A stretch of DNA of 64,000 nt, from assembly GCF_002163625.1 (NCBI RefSeq), contig NZ_CP020892.1, positions 1,550,001-1,614,000 of the forward strand, given 5' to 3'. Both the position numbers and the translations under genes were made by a program. Below are positions 27,495 through 37,152 of this stretch, piece after piece (position 1 is the stretch's first letter; each line of letters opens with the position of its first letter). Origin of the DNA: Pseudomonas sp. M30-35. Lineage in GTDB: Bacteria > Pseudomonadota > Gammaproteobacteria > Pseudomonadales > Pseudomonadaceae. Under the pieces are notes generated by a model. That model ran no database searches. It was not told the DNA's origin and was given only the letters and a program-made list of their open reading frames with translations.

Positions 27495-29741
27495 ATGGTT
27501 CAGGTGAGAGCGCATCAGCCGATCAACGATGACGGCAGCATCAACCTTGAGGCCTGGCTGGATCACGTACAGGGTGTTGATCCAGCATTGGATCGTGACG
27601 CGTTGCGCGGCGCGTGTGAGTTCGCCCGTGAGGCAGAGCAACAAGCGAATGCAGCGCAAAATCTGTGGAGTGAAGGTGCCTCCAGTTTCCGCGTAGGCCT
27701 GGAGATCGCTGAGATTTTGGCTGATCTCAGGCTTGACCAGGATTCTTTAGTTGCGGCTGTGCTGTATCGCGGTGTACGCGAAGGTACTGTCGAGTTGGCT
27801 GCCGTGCACCAGCGCTTCGGTCCGGTAGTCGCCAAGTTGATCGAGGGCGTGCTGCGCATGGCCGCCATTAGCGCCAGTATGAATCCGCGCGATTCCTTGG
27901 TGTTGGGCTCGCAGGCACAGGTCGACAACCTACGCAAAATGCTTATCGCAATGGTCGATGACGTGCGCGTTGCCCTGATCAAGCTGGCTGAACGTACCTG
28001 CGCGATTCGCGCCGTCAAGTTGGCCGACGACGAGAAGCGTCAACGCGTTGCCCGTGAAGTCTTCGATATTTACGCGCCGTTGGCTCACCGTTTAGGTATC
28101 GGGCATATCAAGTGGGAGCTCGAGGATTTGTCCTTTCGCTACCTTGAGCCCGAGCAATACAAACAAATCGCTACCTTGTTGCACGAGCGTCGGCTGGATC
28201 GTGAGCACTACATCAATGAAGTGATGGACCAGCTACGTTCAGAGCTTGAAGCCACCGGCATCCAGGCGGATATCAGCGGGCGGGCCAAACACATTTATTC
28301 AATCTGGCGGAAAATGCAGCGCAAAGGCCTGCAGTTCAGTCAGATTTATGATGTGCGAGCGGTACGTGTTCTGGTTCCGCAAATGCGCGATTGCTACACC
28401 GCGCTGGGGATCGTCCATACCTTGTGGCGGCACATTCCCAAGGAGTTTGACGATTACATCGCCAACCCCAAGGAAAACGGCTATCGCTCGTTGCACACCG
28501 CGGTTCTAGGTCCTGAAGGTAAAGTGCTTGAGGTGCAAATTCGCACCGCAGCCATGCATGAAGAGGCCGAGCTGGGAGTGTGTGCGCACTGGCGTTACAA
28601 AGGCACCGACGTTAAAGCCGGTTCGAATCACTATGAAGAGAAAATCTCCTGGTTACGTCAGGTGCTCGAGTGGCATGAAGAGCTGGGTGACATTGGCGGC
28701 CTGGCTGAACAGCTGCGCGTCGACATTGAGCCAGATCGGGTCTATGTGTTTACCCCCGATGGTCACGCCGTTGACTTGCCTAAAGACTCGACACCGCTGG
28801 ACTTCGCTTACCGTGTCCATACTGAAATCGGCCATAACTGCCGCGGCGCCAAGGTAAACGGACGCATCGTGCCGCTGAGCTATAGCCTGCAAACCGGTGA
28901 ACAAGTGGAGATCATCACCAGCAAGCAGGGCACGCCAAGCCGTGACTGGTTGAACTCCAACCTCGGCTACATCACCACTTCGCGTGCCCGAGCCAAAATT
29001 GTTCACTGGTTCAAGCTGCAAGACCGTGATCAGAACGTCGTGGCCGGTAAAGGTTTGCTTGAGCGTGAACTGGGTCGTTTGGCGCTGTCGCATGTTGATT
29101 TTGAAAAACTGGCTGAAAAAGCCAATCTGAAATCAGCTGAAGACTTGTTTGCCGCCTTGGGTGCGGCGGATGTGCGCTTGGCGCATGTGGTTAACCTGGC
29201 TCAGCAGTTGATTGAGCCCGAGCGCAATAGCGAGCAGCTTGAGCTTATTCCACGCAAGGCTCTGGGCTTCAAACCTGGCAAGCGTGGCGATATTCAGATT
29301 CAGGGCGTTGGCAACTTGCTCACACAGATGGCGGGTTGTTGCCAGCCGTTGCCGGGTGATCCGATTGTTGGCTATATCACGGTAGGGCGAGGCGTTAGCA
29401 TTCACCGCCAGGACTGCGCGGCAGTGTTGCAGCTGGCGGGTCGTGAGCCTGAGCGGATGATCCAAGTCAACTGGGGGCCGGTGCCGGTGCAGACCTACCC
29501 GGTCGATGTGGTTATTCGTGCCTATGACCGTTCGGGTCTATTGCGTGACGTGACCCAAATACTGCTTAACGAGAAGCTCAATGTGTTGGCGGTCAACACT
29601 CAGTCGAACAAGGAAGACAACACCGCAACAATGTCGATTACCATTGAAATCCCCGGCCTTGAAGCGCTTGGGCGTTTGTTGGGGCGCATTTCGCAGTTGC
29701 CTAATATCATCGAAGCTCGACGTTTGCGCAGCAGTTCCTGA
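27495..29741 (+). CDS. relA: GTP pyrophosphokinase RelA, (p)ppGpp synthetase I
   Basis: A 748-residue stringent-response enzyme. The N-terminal hydrolase domain lacks the HDxxED metal motif (VLYRGVREGTVEL stands in its place), so it is a synthetase only. The synthetase domain has the GRAKHIYSIWRKMQRK and RSLHTAVLGPEGKVLEVQIRT segments (given in parts of one region), then TGS (DRVYVFTPDGHAVDLP), the zinc-finger C-C motif CCQPLPGDPIVGY and a C-terminal ACT domain. It makes (p)ppGpp on ribosomes with uncharged tRNA. mazG follows after 6 bp. Confidence 0.97.
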   Translation: MVQVRAHQPINDDGSINLEAWLDHVQGVDPALDRDALRGACEFAREAEQQANAAQNLWSEGASSFRVGLEIAEILADLRLDQDSLVAAVLYRGVREGTVELAAVHQRFGPVVAKLIEGVLRMAAISASMNPRDSLVLGSQAQVDNLRKMLIAMVDDVRVALIKLAERTCAIRAVKLADDEKRQRVAREVFDIYAPLAHRLGIGHIKWELEDLSFRYLEPEQYKQIATLLHERRLDREHYINEVMDQLRSELEATGIQADISGRAKHIYSIWRKMQRKGLQFSQIYDVRAVRVLVPQMRDCYTALGIVHTLWRHIPKEFDDYIANPKENGYRSLHTAVLGPEGKVLEVQIRTAAMHEEAELGVCAHWRYKGTDVKAGSNHYEEKISWLRQVLEWHEELGDIGGLAEQLRVDIEPDRVYVFTPDGHAVDLPKDSTPLDFAYRVHTEIGHNCRGAKVNGRIVPLSYSLQTGEQVEIITSKQGTPSRDWLNSNLGYITTSRARAKIVHWFKLQDRDQNVVAGKGLLERELGRLALSHVDFEKLAEKANLKSAEDLFAALGAADVRLAHVVNLAQQLIEPERNSEQLELIPRKALGFKPGKRGDIQIQGVGNLLTQMAGCCQPLPGDPIVGYITVGRGVSIHRQDCAAVLQLAGREPERMIQVNWGPVPVQTYPVDVVIRAYDRSGLLRDVTQILLNEKLNVLAVNTQSNKEDNTATMSITIEIPGLEALGRLLGRISQLPNIIEARRLRSSS

Positions 29742-29747
29742 GGGCTT

Positions 29748-30578
29748 ATGTACCAATTAACAGACTTGCTACACCTGATGGCGCGCCTGCGTGACCCGCG
29801 GCATGGTTGCCCTTGGGATTTGCAGCAATCGTACGCGACGATCGTGCCTTATACGCTTGAGGAGGCCTACGAAGTTGCTGACGTAATTGAGCGGGGTGAT
29901 TTTGATAATTTGCCTGGTGAACTAGGCGACCTGCTGTTTCAGGTGGTCTATTACAGTCAGCTGGCAGCCGAAGAAGGTCGTTTTGGTTTTGCCGAGGTGG
30001 TCGACTCGATTACTCGCAAACTGGTGCGCCGCCATCCCCATGTGTTTCCTGATGGTGATTTGTACGGTGCAGTTGAACTGCCCAAGCTTGCTGAAGCAGC
30101 GGTCAAACAGCGTTGGGAAGAGATCAAGGCCGAAGAGCGTACGCAGAGAGCACAGGCGCCCGAGCAGCTTTCTTTGCTCGACGATGTTCCTACGACTTTG
30201 CCGGCGCTGTCGCGTGCAGTGAAACTGCAAAAACGTGCGGCGCGAGTCGGGTTTGACTGGCCCGAGGCTCTGCCGGTTGTTGATAAAGTCCGTGAAGAGC
30301 TGGATGAGGTGCTCGAAGCGATGAGCGAAAATGATGAGCAGGCAATTGCTGAAGAGCTAGGCGATTTGCTGTTTGTGGTGACTAATCTTGCCCGCCACTT
30401 AAAGGTGGACCCAGAGATGGCTCTGCGTGCGGCGAATATCAAGTTTGAACGCCGCTTTCGCTTTATCGAGCAAGCGCTGCGCCAGTCAGGGCGTGATATT
30501 GCTCAATGCGATCTGGAGTCGCTCGATGTTTTGTGGGGTGAAGCCAAGAAGCTGGAAAAACAGCAAACACTTGGCTGA
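29748..30578 (+). CDS. mazG: Nucleoside triphosphate pyrophosphohydrolase MazG
   Basis: 276 residues with two MazG domains. The N-terminal repeat has CPWDLQQSY, EEAYEVADVIE and GELGDLLFQVVYY; the C-terminal, catalytic repeat has KVREELDEVLEA and AIAEELGDLLFVVTNLARH with the EExxE/ExxD magnesium residues. It hydrolyses NTPs and in E. coli lowers ppGpp, fitting the relA-mazG operon (6-bp gap). Confidence 0.96.
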   Translation: MYQLTDLLHLMARLRDPRHGCPWDLQQSYATIVPYTLEEAYEVADVIERGDFDNLPGELGDLLFQVVYYSQLAAEEGRFGFAEVVDSITRKLVRRHPHVFPDGDLYGAVELPKLAEAAVKQRWEEIKAEERTQRAQAPEQLSLLDDVPTTLPALSRAVKLQKRAARVGFDWPEALPVVDKVREELDEVLEAMSENDEQAIAEELGDLLFVVTNLARHLKVDPEMALRAANIKFERRFRFIEQALRQSGRDIAQCDLESLDVLWGEAKKLEKQQTLG

Positions 30579-30744
30579 CGGCCAATAAGCAATCAATATG
30601 CGCGGCAGGTTATTTATCGCGACCTGTGGGCCTTGTACAGCACCATTGATACAAGGCTCGCGTGGCAGTTGTTATTAGATCAATAGAAATGGCAACAAGA
30701 CCTACGTGGATCGAGGTTGCTGTCGTTGAATACCGGGGTAAGTC

Positions 30745-31284
30745 ATGGCTTTATCACTACGCGACCAGCTACTGAAGGCAGGGTTGGTTAACGAGAAACA
30801 GGCCAAGCAGGCTAGTAAGCAAAAGCAAAAACAGCAACGCATGGAGCATAAAGGTCAGGTCGAAAAAGACACCTCGCAACAGCAAGCTGCGCAACAGGCG
30901 ATGGCAGAGAAAATTGCGCGTGACCAAGAGCTGAATCGTCAGCAGCAAGAAAAGATCGAGCAAAAAGCTAAAGCGGCTCAGGTTAAGCAACTGATTGAAG
31001 CCTCACGCCTGCCTAAGCTTACGACCGAGGATTACTACAACTTTGTCGATGACAAGAAAGTGAAGCGTCTGTCGGTCAATGAGTTAATGCGCAATAAGCT
31101 AAGCAGTGGTTCGCTGGCTATTGTGCGTCACGGCGGTGGTTACGAAGTGATCCCGCGAGAAGCTGCGCTGAAGATTCAAGAGCGTGATGCACGCCGTGTA
31201 GTGCTGCTTAACACGCCCACCGAAGCACCAGATGCTGATGATCCGTATGCGGCCTATCAGGTGCCGGACGACTTGATGTGGTGA
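30745..31284 (+). CDS. DUF2058 family protein (YaiL-like)
   Basis: A 179-residue, highly charged soluble protein. It starts MALSLRDQLLKAGLVNEKQA, then has a Lys/Gln/Glu-rich coiled-coil (about 22-85) and a conserved C-terminal part with YYNFVDDKKVKRL and GGGYEVIPREAALKIQ. Sometimes labelled nucleoprotein/polynucleotide-associated enzyme; no activity is established. RBS GGGGTAAGTC precedes the start. Confidence 0.88.
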   Translation: MALSLRDQLLKAGLVNEKQAKQASKQKQKQQRMEHKGQVEKDTSQQQAAQQAMAEKIARDQELNRQQQEKIEQKAKAAQVKQLIEASRLPKLTTEDYYNFVDDKKVKRLSVNELMRNKLSSGSLAIVRHGGGYEVIPREAALKIQERDARRVVLLNTPTEAPDADDPYAAYQVPDDLMW

Positions 31285-31308
31285 TTGAGTCTTGCGAGCA
31301 CTAATCAA

Positions 31309-31336
31309 AAGGCCGGGCTTACTCCCGGCTTTTTAC
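31309..31336 (+). terminator. Intrinsic terminator after the DUF2058 gene
   Basis: AGGCCGGG and CCCGGCTT pair around CTTACT and are followed by TTTT, about 25 bp beyond the stop. The AAAA on the other side could also let it serve the convergent rof-like gene. Confidence 0.75.
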
Positions 31337-31358
31337 TGCTGTAGTTTGCTGGCAACGG

Positions 31359-31643
31359 CTAGAATGAACAACTTGGGCTATTCAGCTCGACACGCTTAAA
31401 GCTCGCTCCTGGAGTCACAGCGGTAATCGCCTGCAATTGGTCAAGACGCAAACGGTGTCTGCCGTCGGCGCTTCTGACAATAAGAAACTCTTGTTTGTCT
31501 GCGCTCGTTTCAGTCGTCAGTGCCTGGCCTTCCAGCATCCCGCCATCAGTCAGTTCAATTACCAGGTCGTAGCGGTGCAGGCAGGCAACCTCCAAAAGAT
31601 CATACAGGTCACAGGCCAGCGGCTGATAAGGCGTTGGATGCAT
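31359..31643 (-). CDS. Rho-binding antiterminator (Rof/YaeO family)
   Basis: A 94-residue protein whose N-terminus YQPLACDLYDLLEVACLHRY is the Rof signature, followed by the Sm-like strands VIELTDGGMLEGQALTT and KQEFLIV. E. coli Rof/YaeO binds the primary RNA site of Rho and blocks termination. Function here is inferred from family. It is a monocistronic gene convergent with the DUF2058 gene. Confidence 0.85.
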   Translation of the reverse strand: MHPTPYQPLACDLYDLLEVACLHRYDLVIELTDGGMLEGQALTTETSADKQEFLIVRSADGRHRLRLDQLQAITAVTPGASFKRVELNSPSCSF

Positions 31644-31839
31644 TGCATACTCTCCTGTTAAGGCATCAATCAGGCAGGTCTACCGATAAATTTATGTGAA
31701 GTACATCACGCGCTTGGCAGGGTAGTGGCTAAGTGATATCTTTCCTGCGCCCGGCAAGGGCAGCCAAGCTTTTGCTAGGGGTAGATCCATTCTAAACGGG
31801 TTAGATAAGTTTTGAAGATGGATTTTCTAAGCAACTAAT

Positions 31840-33186
31840 ATGGATGCTTCAATGAACGCTCGTGTCAGCCATGGTCCAGAAAGTAATAGCGATGAAATTG
31901 ATTTATTCGCCCTGATTAATAGCTTGTGGTTACAGCGCTGGTTGATCGCCGGAGTCATGGCGCTGCTTGCCATTGCTGCTGGAACTTACGCGCTGCTGGC
32001 AACGCCATATTATCAGGCGCAAAGCGTCCTTAAGCCCACCTCACTGAAAAGCTTCGATCAACTCAACCTTACCGGCGTGTATAAGGTTGATAGGGATCAA
32101 GTGCTTAATCGTATTGGTATCTCGCTTGAGTCCTATTCAACTCGCTACGATTTTTTCCAAAAGCACCCCGAGCTTTTTCAAGCGTTGGAGCAGCCCGGTG
32201 TGGCAGTGGTGCAGGCCTTTGAGCGGTTGAACAAGTCGGCATTTACTATTTTGAAGCCGGACGTAAAGAAAGCAGATTCTTTGTCCAGCTATGTTGGTTT
32301 GAGTTTTGTGTACCCCGAGGGCGTGGACGGACCGGCTGTGGTCAATGGCTTGGTCGCTTATGCCGTTGAGCAAGAACGTGCTCGTATTGCTGCTGAAGTG
32401 AGTACGCTCGTGACTAACCGTCTGAATAAGCTGCAAAGCCAGATTGCGGCTGCTCGCATCGGCTATGAGGCAGACAAACAATCGAAAATAGCCAAGCTGC
32501 TGGAGGCTGACAGCGTTAAGCGTGCCAATCTCATGGATGAGCTCGCTGGCCTGCGTCAGCAGCTTAAGTTACGCCGTCAAAATCGTATTATGCAGCTGAC
32601 TGAGGCGATTATGATTGCCGAACAGTTGAATATACATAAACCAGCAACACCTTCGTCCATGCGTGATCTTGGTGAGCAAGCTTCAAATAATTTGATTCGC
32701 ACGGAAGTGACTAATCAGCAAATCCCACTTTATTTCATGGGTACTGAAGCCTTGGGGGCTGAGCGTAAGGCCTTAAGAGCACGTGCTTCTGATGATTTTA
32801 CCGACGCGAAGGTCGGCGAGTTAGAGAAGCAACTGCGGATTTTGCGCAACAATCGAGAAGTCGAAGCATTGCGTCATCGCGGCAACGATGATCTGTTTCT
32901 GAGTAAGCTGGCCAAGTGGGAGGAGGAGACATCCTATTTGCAGGAACTCAAACCTGAGTTGCTGTTGCTGGATCTTGTTGATATCGATCAACCAGCTGTT
33001 AGTCCGCTTTCGCCGATCAAGCCGAAGAAGCTGTTGATAGTTGTTTTGGGCTTAGTGCTGGGGCTGATGTTGGGCGTGTTTATCGCTTTGGTTCGCTCGA
33101 TGATGACGCGCCTAAAGCCAATTTCTCTGACGATGTTGAATCCGCTGCCAGTCGAGCATGCGGGGCACAAATTAGTGCAGCAATGA
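31840..33186 (+). CDS. Wzz/chain-length determinant family inner-membrane protein
   Basis: A 448-residue polysaccharide co-polymerase-like protein: short cytoplasmic N-terminus (SDEIDLFALINSLWLQRW), TM1 (about 34-56), a long periplasmic part with coiled-coil helices (180-260), and TM2 near the C-terminus (about 396-418) preceded by the Pro-rich SPLSPIKPKKLL motif typical of Wzz. It would set O-antigen or exopolysaccharide chain length. No glycosyltransferase genes are adjacent, so the polymer is unknown. Confidence 0.88.
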   Translation: MDASMNARVSHGPESNSDEIDLFALINSLWLQRWLIAGVMALLAIAAGTYALLATPYYQAQSVLKPTSLKSFDQLNLTGVYKVDRDQVLNRIGISLESYSTRYDFFQKHPELFQALEQPGVAVVQAFERLNKSAFTILKPDVKKADSLSSYVGLSFVYPEGVDGPAVVNGLVAYAVEQERARIAAEVSTLVTNRLNKLQSQIAAARIGYEADKQSKIAKLLEADSVKRANLMDELAGLRQQLKLRRQNRIMQLTEAIMIAEQLNIHKPATPSSMRDLGEQASNNLIRTEVTNQQIPLYFMGTEALGAERKALRARASDDFTDAKVGELEKQLRILRNNREVEALRHRGNDDLFLSKLAKWEEETSYLQELKPELLLLDLVDIDQPAVSPLSPIKPKKLLIVVLGLVLGLMLGVFIALVRSMMTRLKPISLTMLNPLPVEHAGHKLVQQ

Positions 33187-33255
33187 CGCTGCCACCTGTT
33201 TGCAGCTGTACTCAACCCAGGGGGCAAACGCTCGGTTAAAGCTGGGTGGCAGACA

Positions 33256-33289
33256 CAAAAAAGCCGAGCAATGCTCGGCTTTTTTATGT
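33256..33289. terminator. Bidirectional intrinsic terminator
   Basis: AAAAAAGCCGAGC and GCTCGGCTTTTTT form a perfect stem with a short loop and A/T runs on both sides. It lies between the convergent wzz-like and DUF3108 genes and can serve both. Confidence 0.88.
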
Positions 33290-33318
33290 GGATCCATATC
33301 GCAGGTCAGATTCGTGGT

Positions 33319-34029
33319 TTAGTTACCTTTCACGGCTTTGCCGGCCACGGTGCCTTCTTCGAGCATGATCTGGTATTCCTTGCCATCTTTCTCGATCTGG
33401 TTGAGAGCTACTAGCAAATAGTCCCAGTCTTTAGCGAACCACAGGGTGGTTTTGCGTTTGCTTTGAGTTGGGTCGCGGACCCGCTCCACCTTGATCGCGT
33501 CTATCTTACCGACCTTGGTGGCCACGGCTTCTTCACCGAGCACACGGAAATCATAGGTTTCGATTTCATCGCCATCGACCACTTGGTAGCTCATGCTTTT
33601 CTTGCCAGCAGCCACGTCGTGTTGCAAAACCATTTGATAAGTTGATTTGTCCAGCAAGCCACGGTTCAACGGGATGCGCACAGCGGTTCCACGATCATCG
33701 CCAATGACCTGCTTGGCTGACCAGTCAAAGTCTTGCTCGACTGACTTGCCTTTGCCCAGGCCGCCGCGTTCATATTTGTAGCTCAGAGGCATGAACGCAT
33801 TGTCTTCAATGCGGAAGGTGCTGGTTTCGGTGAGGCTGGCGACCAGCATCGACGCTTCGAAGTTTAACTCCCAGCGGCCATCACCCAAATCAGTCAGGTT
33901 GCGCTCTGCTGAACCGCTAACAGGGAGCTGTTTCCAGTCTGCGGTATAGCTTGCGGTAAAGGGTTTTATCTCGTCTGCGAAGACGGGAGCGCTAATCAGC
34001 GCAAGTGCGAACAGTAAGGCCCGACGCAT
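33319..34029 (-). CDS. DUF3108 domain-containing exported protein
   Basis: A 236-residue protein with a signal peptide (MRRALLFALALISAPVFADE, cleavage near 18). The mature part is beta-rich, with FTASYTADWKQLPVSGSAER at the front and KRKTTLWFAKDWDYLLVAL near the end, the DUF3108 pattern. Likely periplasmic or envelope-associated; function unknown. It lies 8 bp after purN in the purM-purN transcript direction, the usual pseudomonad arrangement. Confidence 0.88.
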   Translation of the reverse strand: MRRALLFALALISAPVFADEIKPFTASYTADWKQLPVSGSAERNLTDLGDGRWELNFEASMLVASLTETSTFRIEDNAFMPLSYKYERGGLGKGKSVEQDFDWSAKQVIGDDRGTAVRIPLNRGLLDKSTYQMVLQHDVAAGKKSMSYQVVDGDEIETYDFRVLGEEAVATKVGKIDAIKVERVRDPTQSKRKTTLWFAKDWDYLLVALNQIEKDGKEYQIMLEEGTVAGKAVKGN

Positions 34030-34037
34030 GTTATCTC

Positions 34038-34685
34038 CTAGGTCCGGAAAATATAGCCAGTACTCGCGAGTGGCTTACCATCAAGCATCACGCCTTGCGA
34101 GCTAAGGTGCAAGCGTTGATCGGCAAACCAGTGTACAGCTAGCGGGTAGATCTGGTGTTCCAGCTGATGAACTCGCTCGGCGAGGCTCACAGCTGAGTCG
34201 CCTGCATTTACTGGCACTGCTGCTTGTACGACCAATGGTCCGCCATCGAGTTCCTCTGTCACGAAGTGCACGCTACAGCCGTGCTCCGTGTCTTTAGCGT
34301 CCAGCGCCCGTTGATGGGTGTGTAGGCCTTTGTATTTTGGCAGCAACGAGGGGTGAATATTCAACAGTCGTCCTGAGTAATGCCGCACGAAGTCGGCGCT
34401 GAGGATGCGCATAAAGCCCGCCAGTACCACCAGGTGCGGTGCGTGGGCATCAATCGCTTCAATCAACGCCGCATCAAACGACTCGCGACTCTCGTACTGG
34501 CGATGATCCAGTGCGGTTGTCGCGATTCCAGCGGCTTTGGCGCGCTCAAGTCCGTAAGCATCTACGCGATTTGAAATCACTGCGCAGATACGGGCTGAGC
34601 TAGTTGAGTCGATACTGTCGATCAGGGCTTGCAAGTTGCTCCCAGAACCTGAGAGCAACACAACTACGTTGCAAGGCGTCGACAT
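34038..34685 (-). CDS. purN: Phosphoribosylglycinamide formyltransferase PurN
   Basis: 215 residues from ATG 34685 ([20 protein letters not shown]). It uses 10-formyl-THF to formylate GAR in purine synthesis. The catalytic Asn-His-Asp set is visible in LLNIHPSLLPKYKG and the HFVTEELDGGP region. The start overlaps the purM stop by one base (TAATG). Longer upstream frame to 34760 lies inside purM and is rejected. Confidence 0.97.
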   Translation of the reverse strand: MSTPCNVVVLLSGSGSNLQALIDSIDSTSSARICAVISNRVDAYGLERAKAAGIATTALDHRQYESRESFDAALIEAIDAHAPHLVVLAGFMRILSADFVRHYSGRLLNIHPSLLPKYKGLHTHQRALDAKDTEHGCSVHFVTEELDGGPLVVQAAVPVNAGDSAVSLAERVHQLEHQIYPLAVHWFADQRLHLSSQGVMLDGKPLASTGYIFRT

Positions 34686-35743
34686 TAGTGGCTTTTCAAA
34701 TTGTTGAGAACCACTGGGTCGGCGTTTTCTGCAGCATCTGCAATTTGACCGATTACCCAAGGCTGCTCGCCCGAAGCCGTCAGGTTGTTCAGGGTTGCTT
34801 CAACGTCATCCTGTGCAACACAGATAACCATGCCAACACCGCAGTTGAGTACCCGGTGCATTTCGTTTTCTTCGACGTTGCCCTGGGCTTGCAGCCAATC
34901 GAAAACGGCTGGGCGTTTCCAGCTGGCAACATCAACGATAGCTTGGGCGCCTTTTGGCAGAACCCGGGGAATGTTGTCGAGCAGACCACCGCCGGTGATG
35001 TGCGCCATGGCTTTAACTGCGCCGGTATCTTTGATCAGCTTGAGCAACGGCTTAACGTAGATGCGTGTCGGAGCCATCAGCAGGTCGGTCAACTGCTTGC
35101 CATCGAGCTGGATGTTTTCGATGTCGGCGCCAGACACTTCGATGATCTTGCGGATCAGTGAGTAGCCGTTCGAGTGTGGGCCAGAAGATGGTAGGGCGAT
35201 CAACGCATCACCGGCGCAGACTTTGCTGCCGTCGATGATTTCAGCTTTCTCGACCACACCCACGCAGAAGCCTGCCAGGTCGTAGTCTTCGCCTTCATAC
35301 ATGCCCGGCATTTCAGCGGTTTCACCGCCAACCAGCGAGCAGCCCGCCAATTCACAGCCTGCGCCAATGCCGGTGACCACTTGAGTGGCGACATCGACGT
35401 TGAGTTTGCCGGTGGCGTAGTAGTCGAGGAAGAACAGCGGTTCGGCACCGCAAACAATCAAGTCGTTAACGCACATGGCGACCAGGTCTTGGCCAATGCT
35501 GTCGTGCTTATTGAGGTTCAATGCCAAGCGCAATTTGGTGCCGACGCCATCGGTGCCCGAAACCAATACAGGCTGTTTGTAGCCAGCAGGAATCTCGCAA
35601 AGAGCGCCAAAGCCGCCCAAGCCACCCATGACTTCCGGACGAGCGGTGCGCTTGGCGACACCTTTGATGCGTTCAACCAGGGCTTCGCCTGCGTCGATGT
35701 CTACACCTGCGTCCTTGTAGCTGATGGAGGGTTGCTTGCTCAT
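34685..35743 (-). CDS. purM: Phosphoribosylformylglycinamidine cyclo-ligase PurM
   Basis: A 352-residue AIR synthetase: [20 protein letters not shown] start, the [16 protein letters not shown]/substrate loop, [31 protein letters not shown] and [16 protein letters not shown]. It closes FGAM to AIR with ATP. It forms an operon with purN. Divergent from the DUF2066 gene, the arrangement known in P. aeruginosa. Confidence 0.97.
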   Translation of the reverse strand: MSKQPSISYKDAGVDIDAGEALVERIKGVAKRTARPEVMGGLGGFGALCEIPAGYKQPVLVSGTDGVGTKLRLALNLNKHDSIGQDLVAMCVNDLIVCGAEPLFFLDYYATGKLNVDVATQVVTGIGAGCELAGCSLVGGETAEMPGMYEGEDYDLAGFCVGVVEKAEIIDGSKVCAGDALIALPSSGPHSNGYSLIRKIIEVSGADIENIQLDGKQLTDLLMAPTRIYVKPLLKLIKDTGAVKAMAHITGGGLLDNIPRVLPKGAQAIVDVASWKRPAVFDWLQAQGNVEENEMHRVLNCGVGMVICVAQDDVEATLNNLTASGEQPWVIGQIADAAENADPVVLNNLKSH

Positions 35744-35942
35744 AGATACCGGCCTTTAAGGAAAATTCGGATGTGTACCGGCGTTGCATAGGCCGGGCTG
35801 CGAGGCGCGCGATTTTATCAGGCTTGCCAGGCAGCGGCCACCCACGAAGTGCTATGGTTGCCGGGGGACGAGCGGCTGTTTAAGGTATAGCCTGTCTAAT
35901 GCGGTGTTTTAACCGTTCCCAAGCCCGTCGAGAACCTAATTA

Positions 35943-37055
35943 ATGCGCCTGATCGCTCGTTTGCTCACCTTGTCATTACCCCTGCTGTTTAGCTTGCCGA
36001 GCCTGGCAGCAACGGTTTCTGACCTTTATGAAGTCCGTGAAGCAGGTGCTAGCCAGCAGCCTGATCAACGCAACACCGAATTGGGGCGTGCGCTGGATAC
36101 GTTGGTCTTACGGCTGACCGGAAAAGCCAATGGCTCGAAAAATCCGGATTTGGCCGAGACATATAAGGATCCGCAACAAATTGTTACTCAGTATGGTTTC
36201 GAGGGGGACAGCATTGTTGTCAGTTTCGATCCCGCAAGCACTGATAACGCGTTGCGTCAGGCTGGCCTGCCGATCTGGAGCGCTAATCGTCCCGCAGTGA
36301 TGACCTGGTGGCTGAACGAGGACATTAACGGTACGAGTTTGGTCGGTGATGGTCTTGTCGGCGCAGAGCCGTTAAATCGTGCAGCGCAGCATCGTGGTCT
36401 ACCGTTGCGTCTGCCCTTGGCTGATCTCAGCGAGCAACTGGTCGGTACTGCAGAAAACCTGAGTGCGAAGTCACCGGATGAACTGCGTACCGCATCTGAG
36501 CGTTATGCAGCTGATGCGCTGTTGGCCGTGCAGGCAAGTGAGAGTGATGGTGCCTGGAACGCCGATTGGCGTCTTTGGATCGGTAACGATGATTTCAAAG
36601 GCAGCGCGCAGGGTGCTGATCAGGCAGCCGTTGCTGATTCGGTAATGATGGCCGTGAGTGAATTGCTGGCCAAGCGTTTTGTCGCGGCGGCAGGGACCTC
36701 AACTGATCTGACCCTTGAAATCGAAGGCGCTGGCCTGGCGCAATATGCTGAAATTCAGCGGATACTTGAGCCCTTCGACTCGCGCTTCAGCAAAGTCGAT
36801 AACGGCCGCTTGGTATTCAAGGTTAAAGCCAACGCGGAACAACTGCGTTCACAGTTAGCGCTTGCTCAGTTGCAAGAAGTGCCAGCCACTGCAGATCCCG
36901 AGCCTGAAGTTGTGGACTCACAAGACGCCAGTGGGCAAGACTCGACTGCTTCAGGTGAGAGCGCAGTGGAAGGCACGGGTGAAAGCACTGCACCGCAAGC
37001 TCCAGCGCCACAAAGTAATGTGCCCAAAGCCAACGTGTTGCGTTTCCGCTGGTAA
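35943..37055 (+). CDS. DUF2066 domain-containing exported protein
   Basis: 370 residues with signal peptide (1-22, LPSLAA). The conserved DUF2066 part includes LGRALDTLVLRLTGKANGSK and VMTWWLNEDINGTSLVGDG. A C-terminal low-complexity tail rich in Ser/Glu/Pro/Ala (about 320-360) precedes NVLRFRW. Function is unknown; it stands next to purM and before perM across pseudomonads. Confidence 0.88.
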   Translation: MRLIARLLTLSLPLLFSLPSLAATVSDLYEVREAGASQQPDQRNTELGRALDTLVLRLTGKANGSKNPDLAETYKDPQQIVTQYGFEGDSIVVSFDPASTDNALRQAGLPIWSANRPAVMTWWLNEDINGTSLVGDGLVGAEPLNRAAQHRGLPLRLPLADLSEQLVGTAENLSAKSPDELRTASERYAADALLAVQASESDGAWNADWRLWIGNDDFKGSAQGADQAAVADSVMMAVSELLAKRFVAAAGTSTDLTLEIEGAGLAQYAEIQRILEPFDSRFSKVDNGRLVFKVKANAEQLRSQLALAQLQEVPATADPEPEVVDSQDASGQDSTASGESAVEGTGESTAPQAPAPQSNVPKANVLRFRW

Positions 37056-37084
37056 ACACACTGCACGGTAATTGATTGCCCCGA

Positions 37085-37116
37085 GCAACCACTGACAGAA
37101 ACAGTGGTTGCTTTTT
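37085..37116 (+). terminator. Intrinsic terminator after the DUF2066 gene
   Basis: GCAACCACTG and CAGTGGTTGC form a perfect 10-bp stem with an ACAGAAA loop, followed by TTTTT. It uncouples the DUF2066 gene from perM. Confidence 0.85.
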
Positions 37117-37152
37117 AGTGCCACCTACAAACGACAGACTGAGGATTTAGGG

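Noticed and set aside
31660..31839. JUMPstart/ops element before the wzz-like gene
   Set aside because: No GGCGGTAGCGTG-like core was found upstream of the start.
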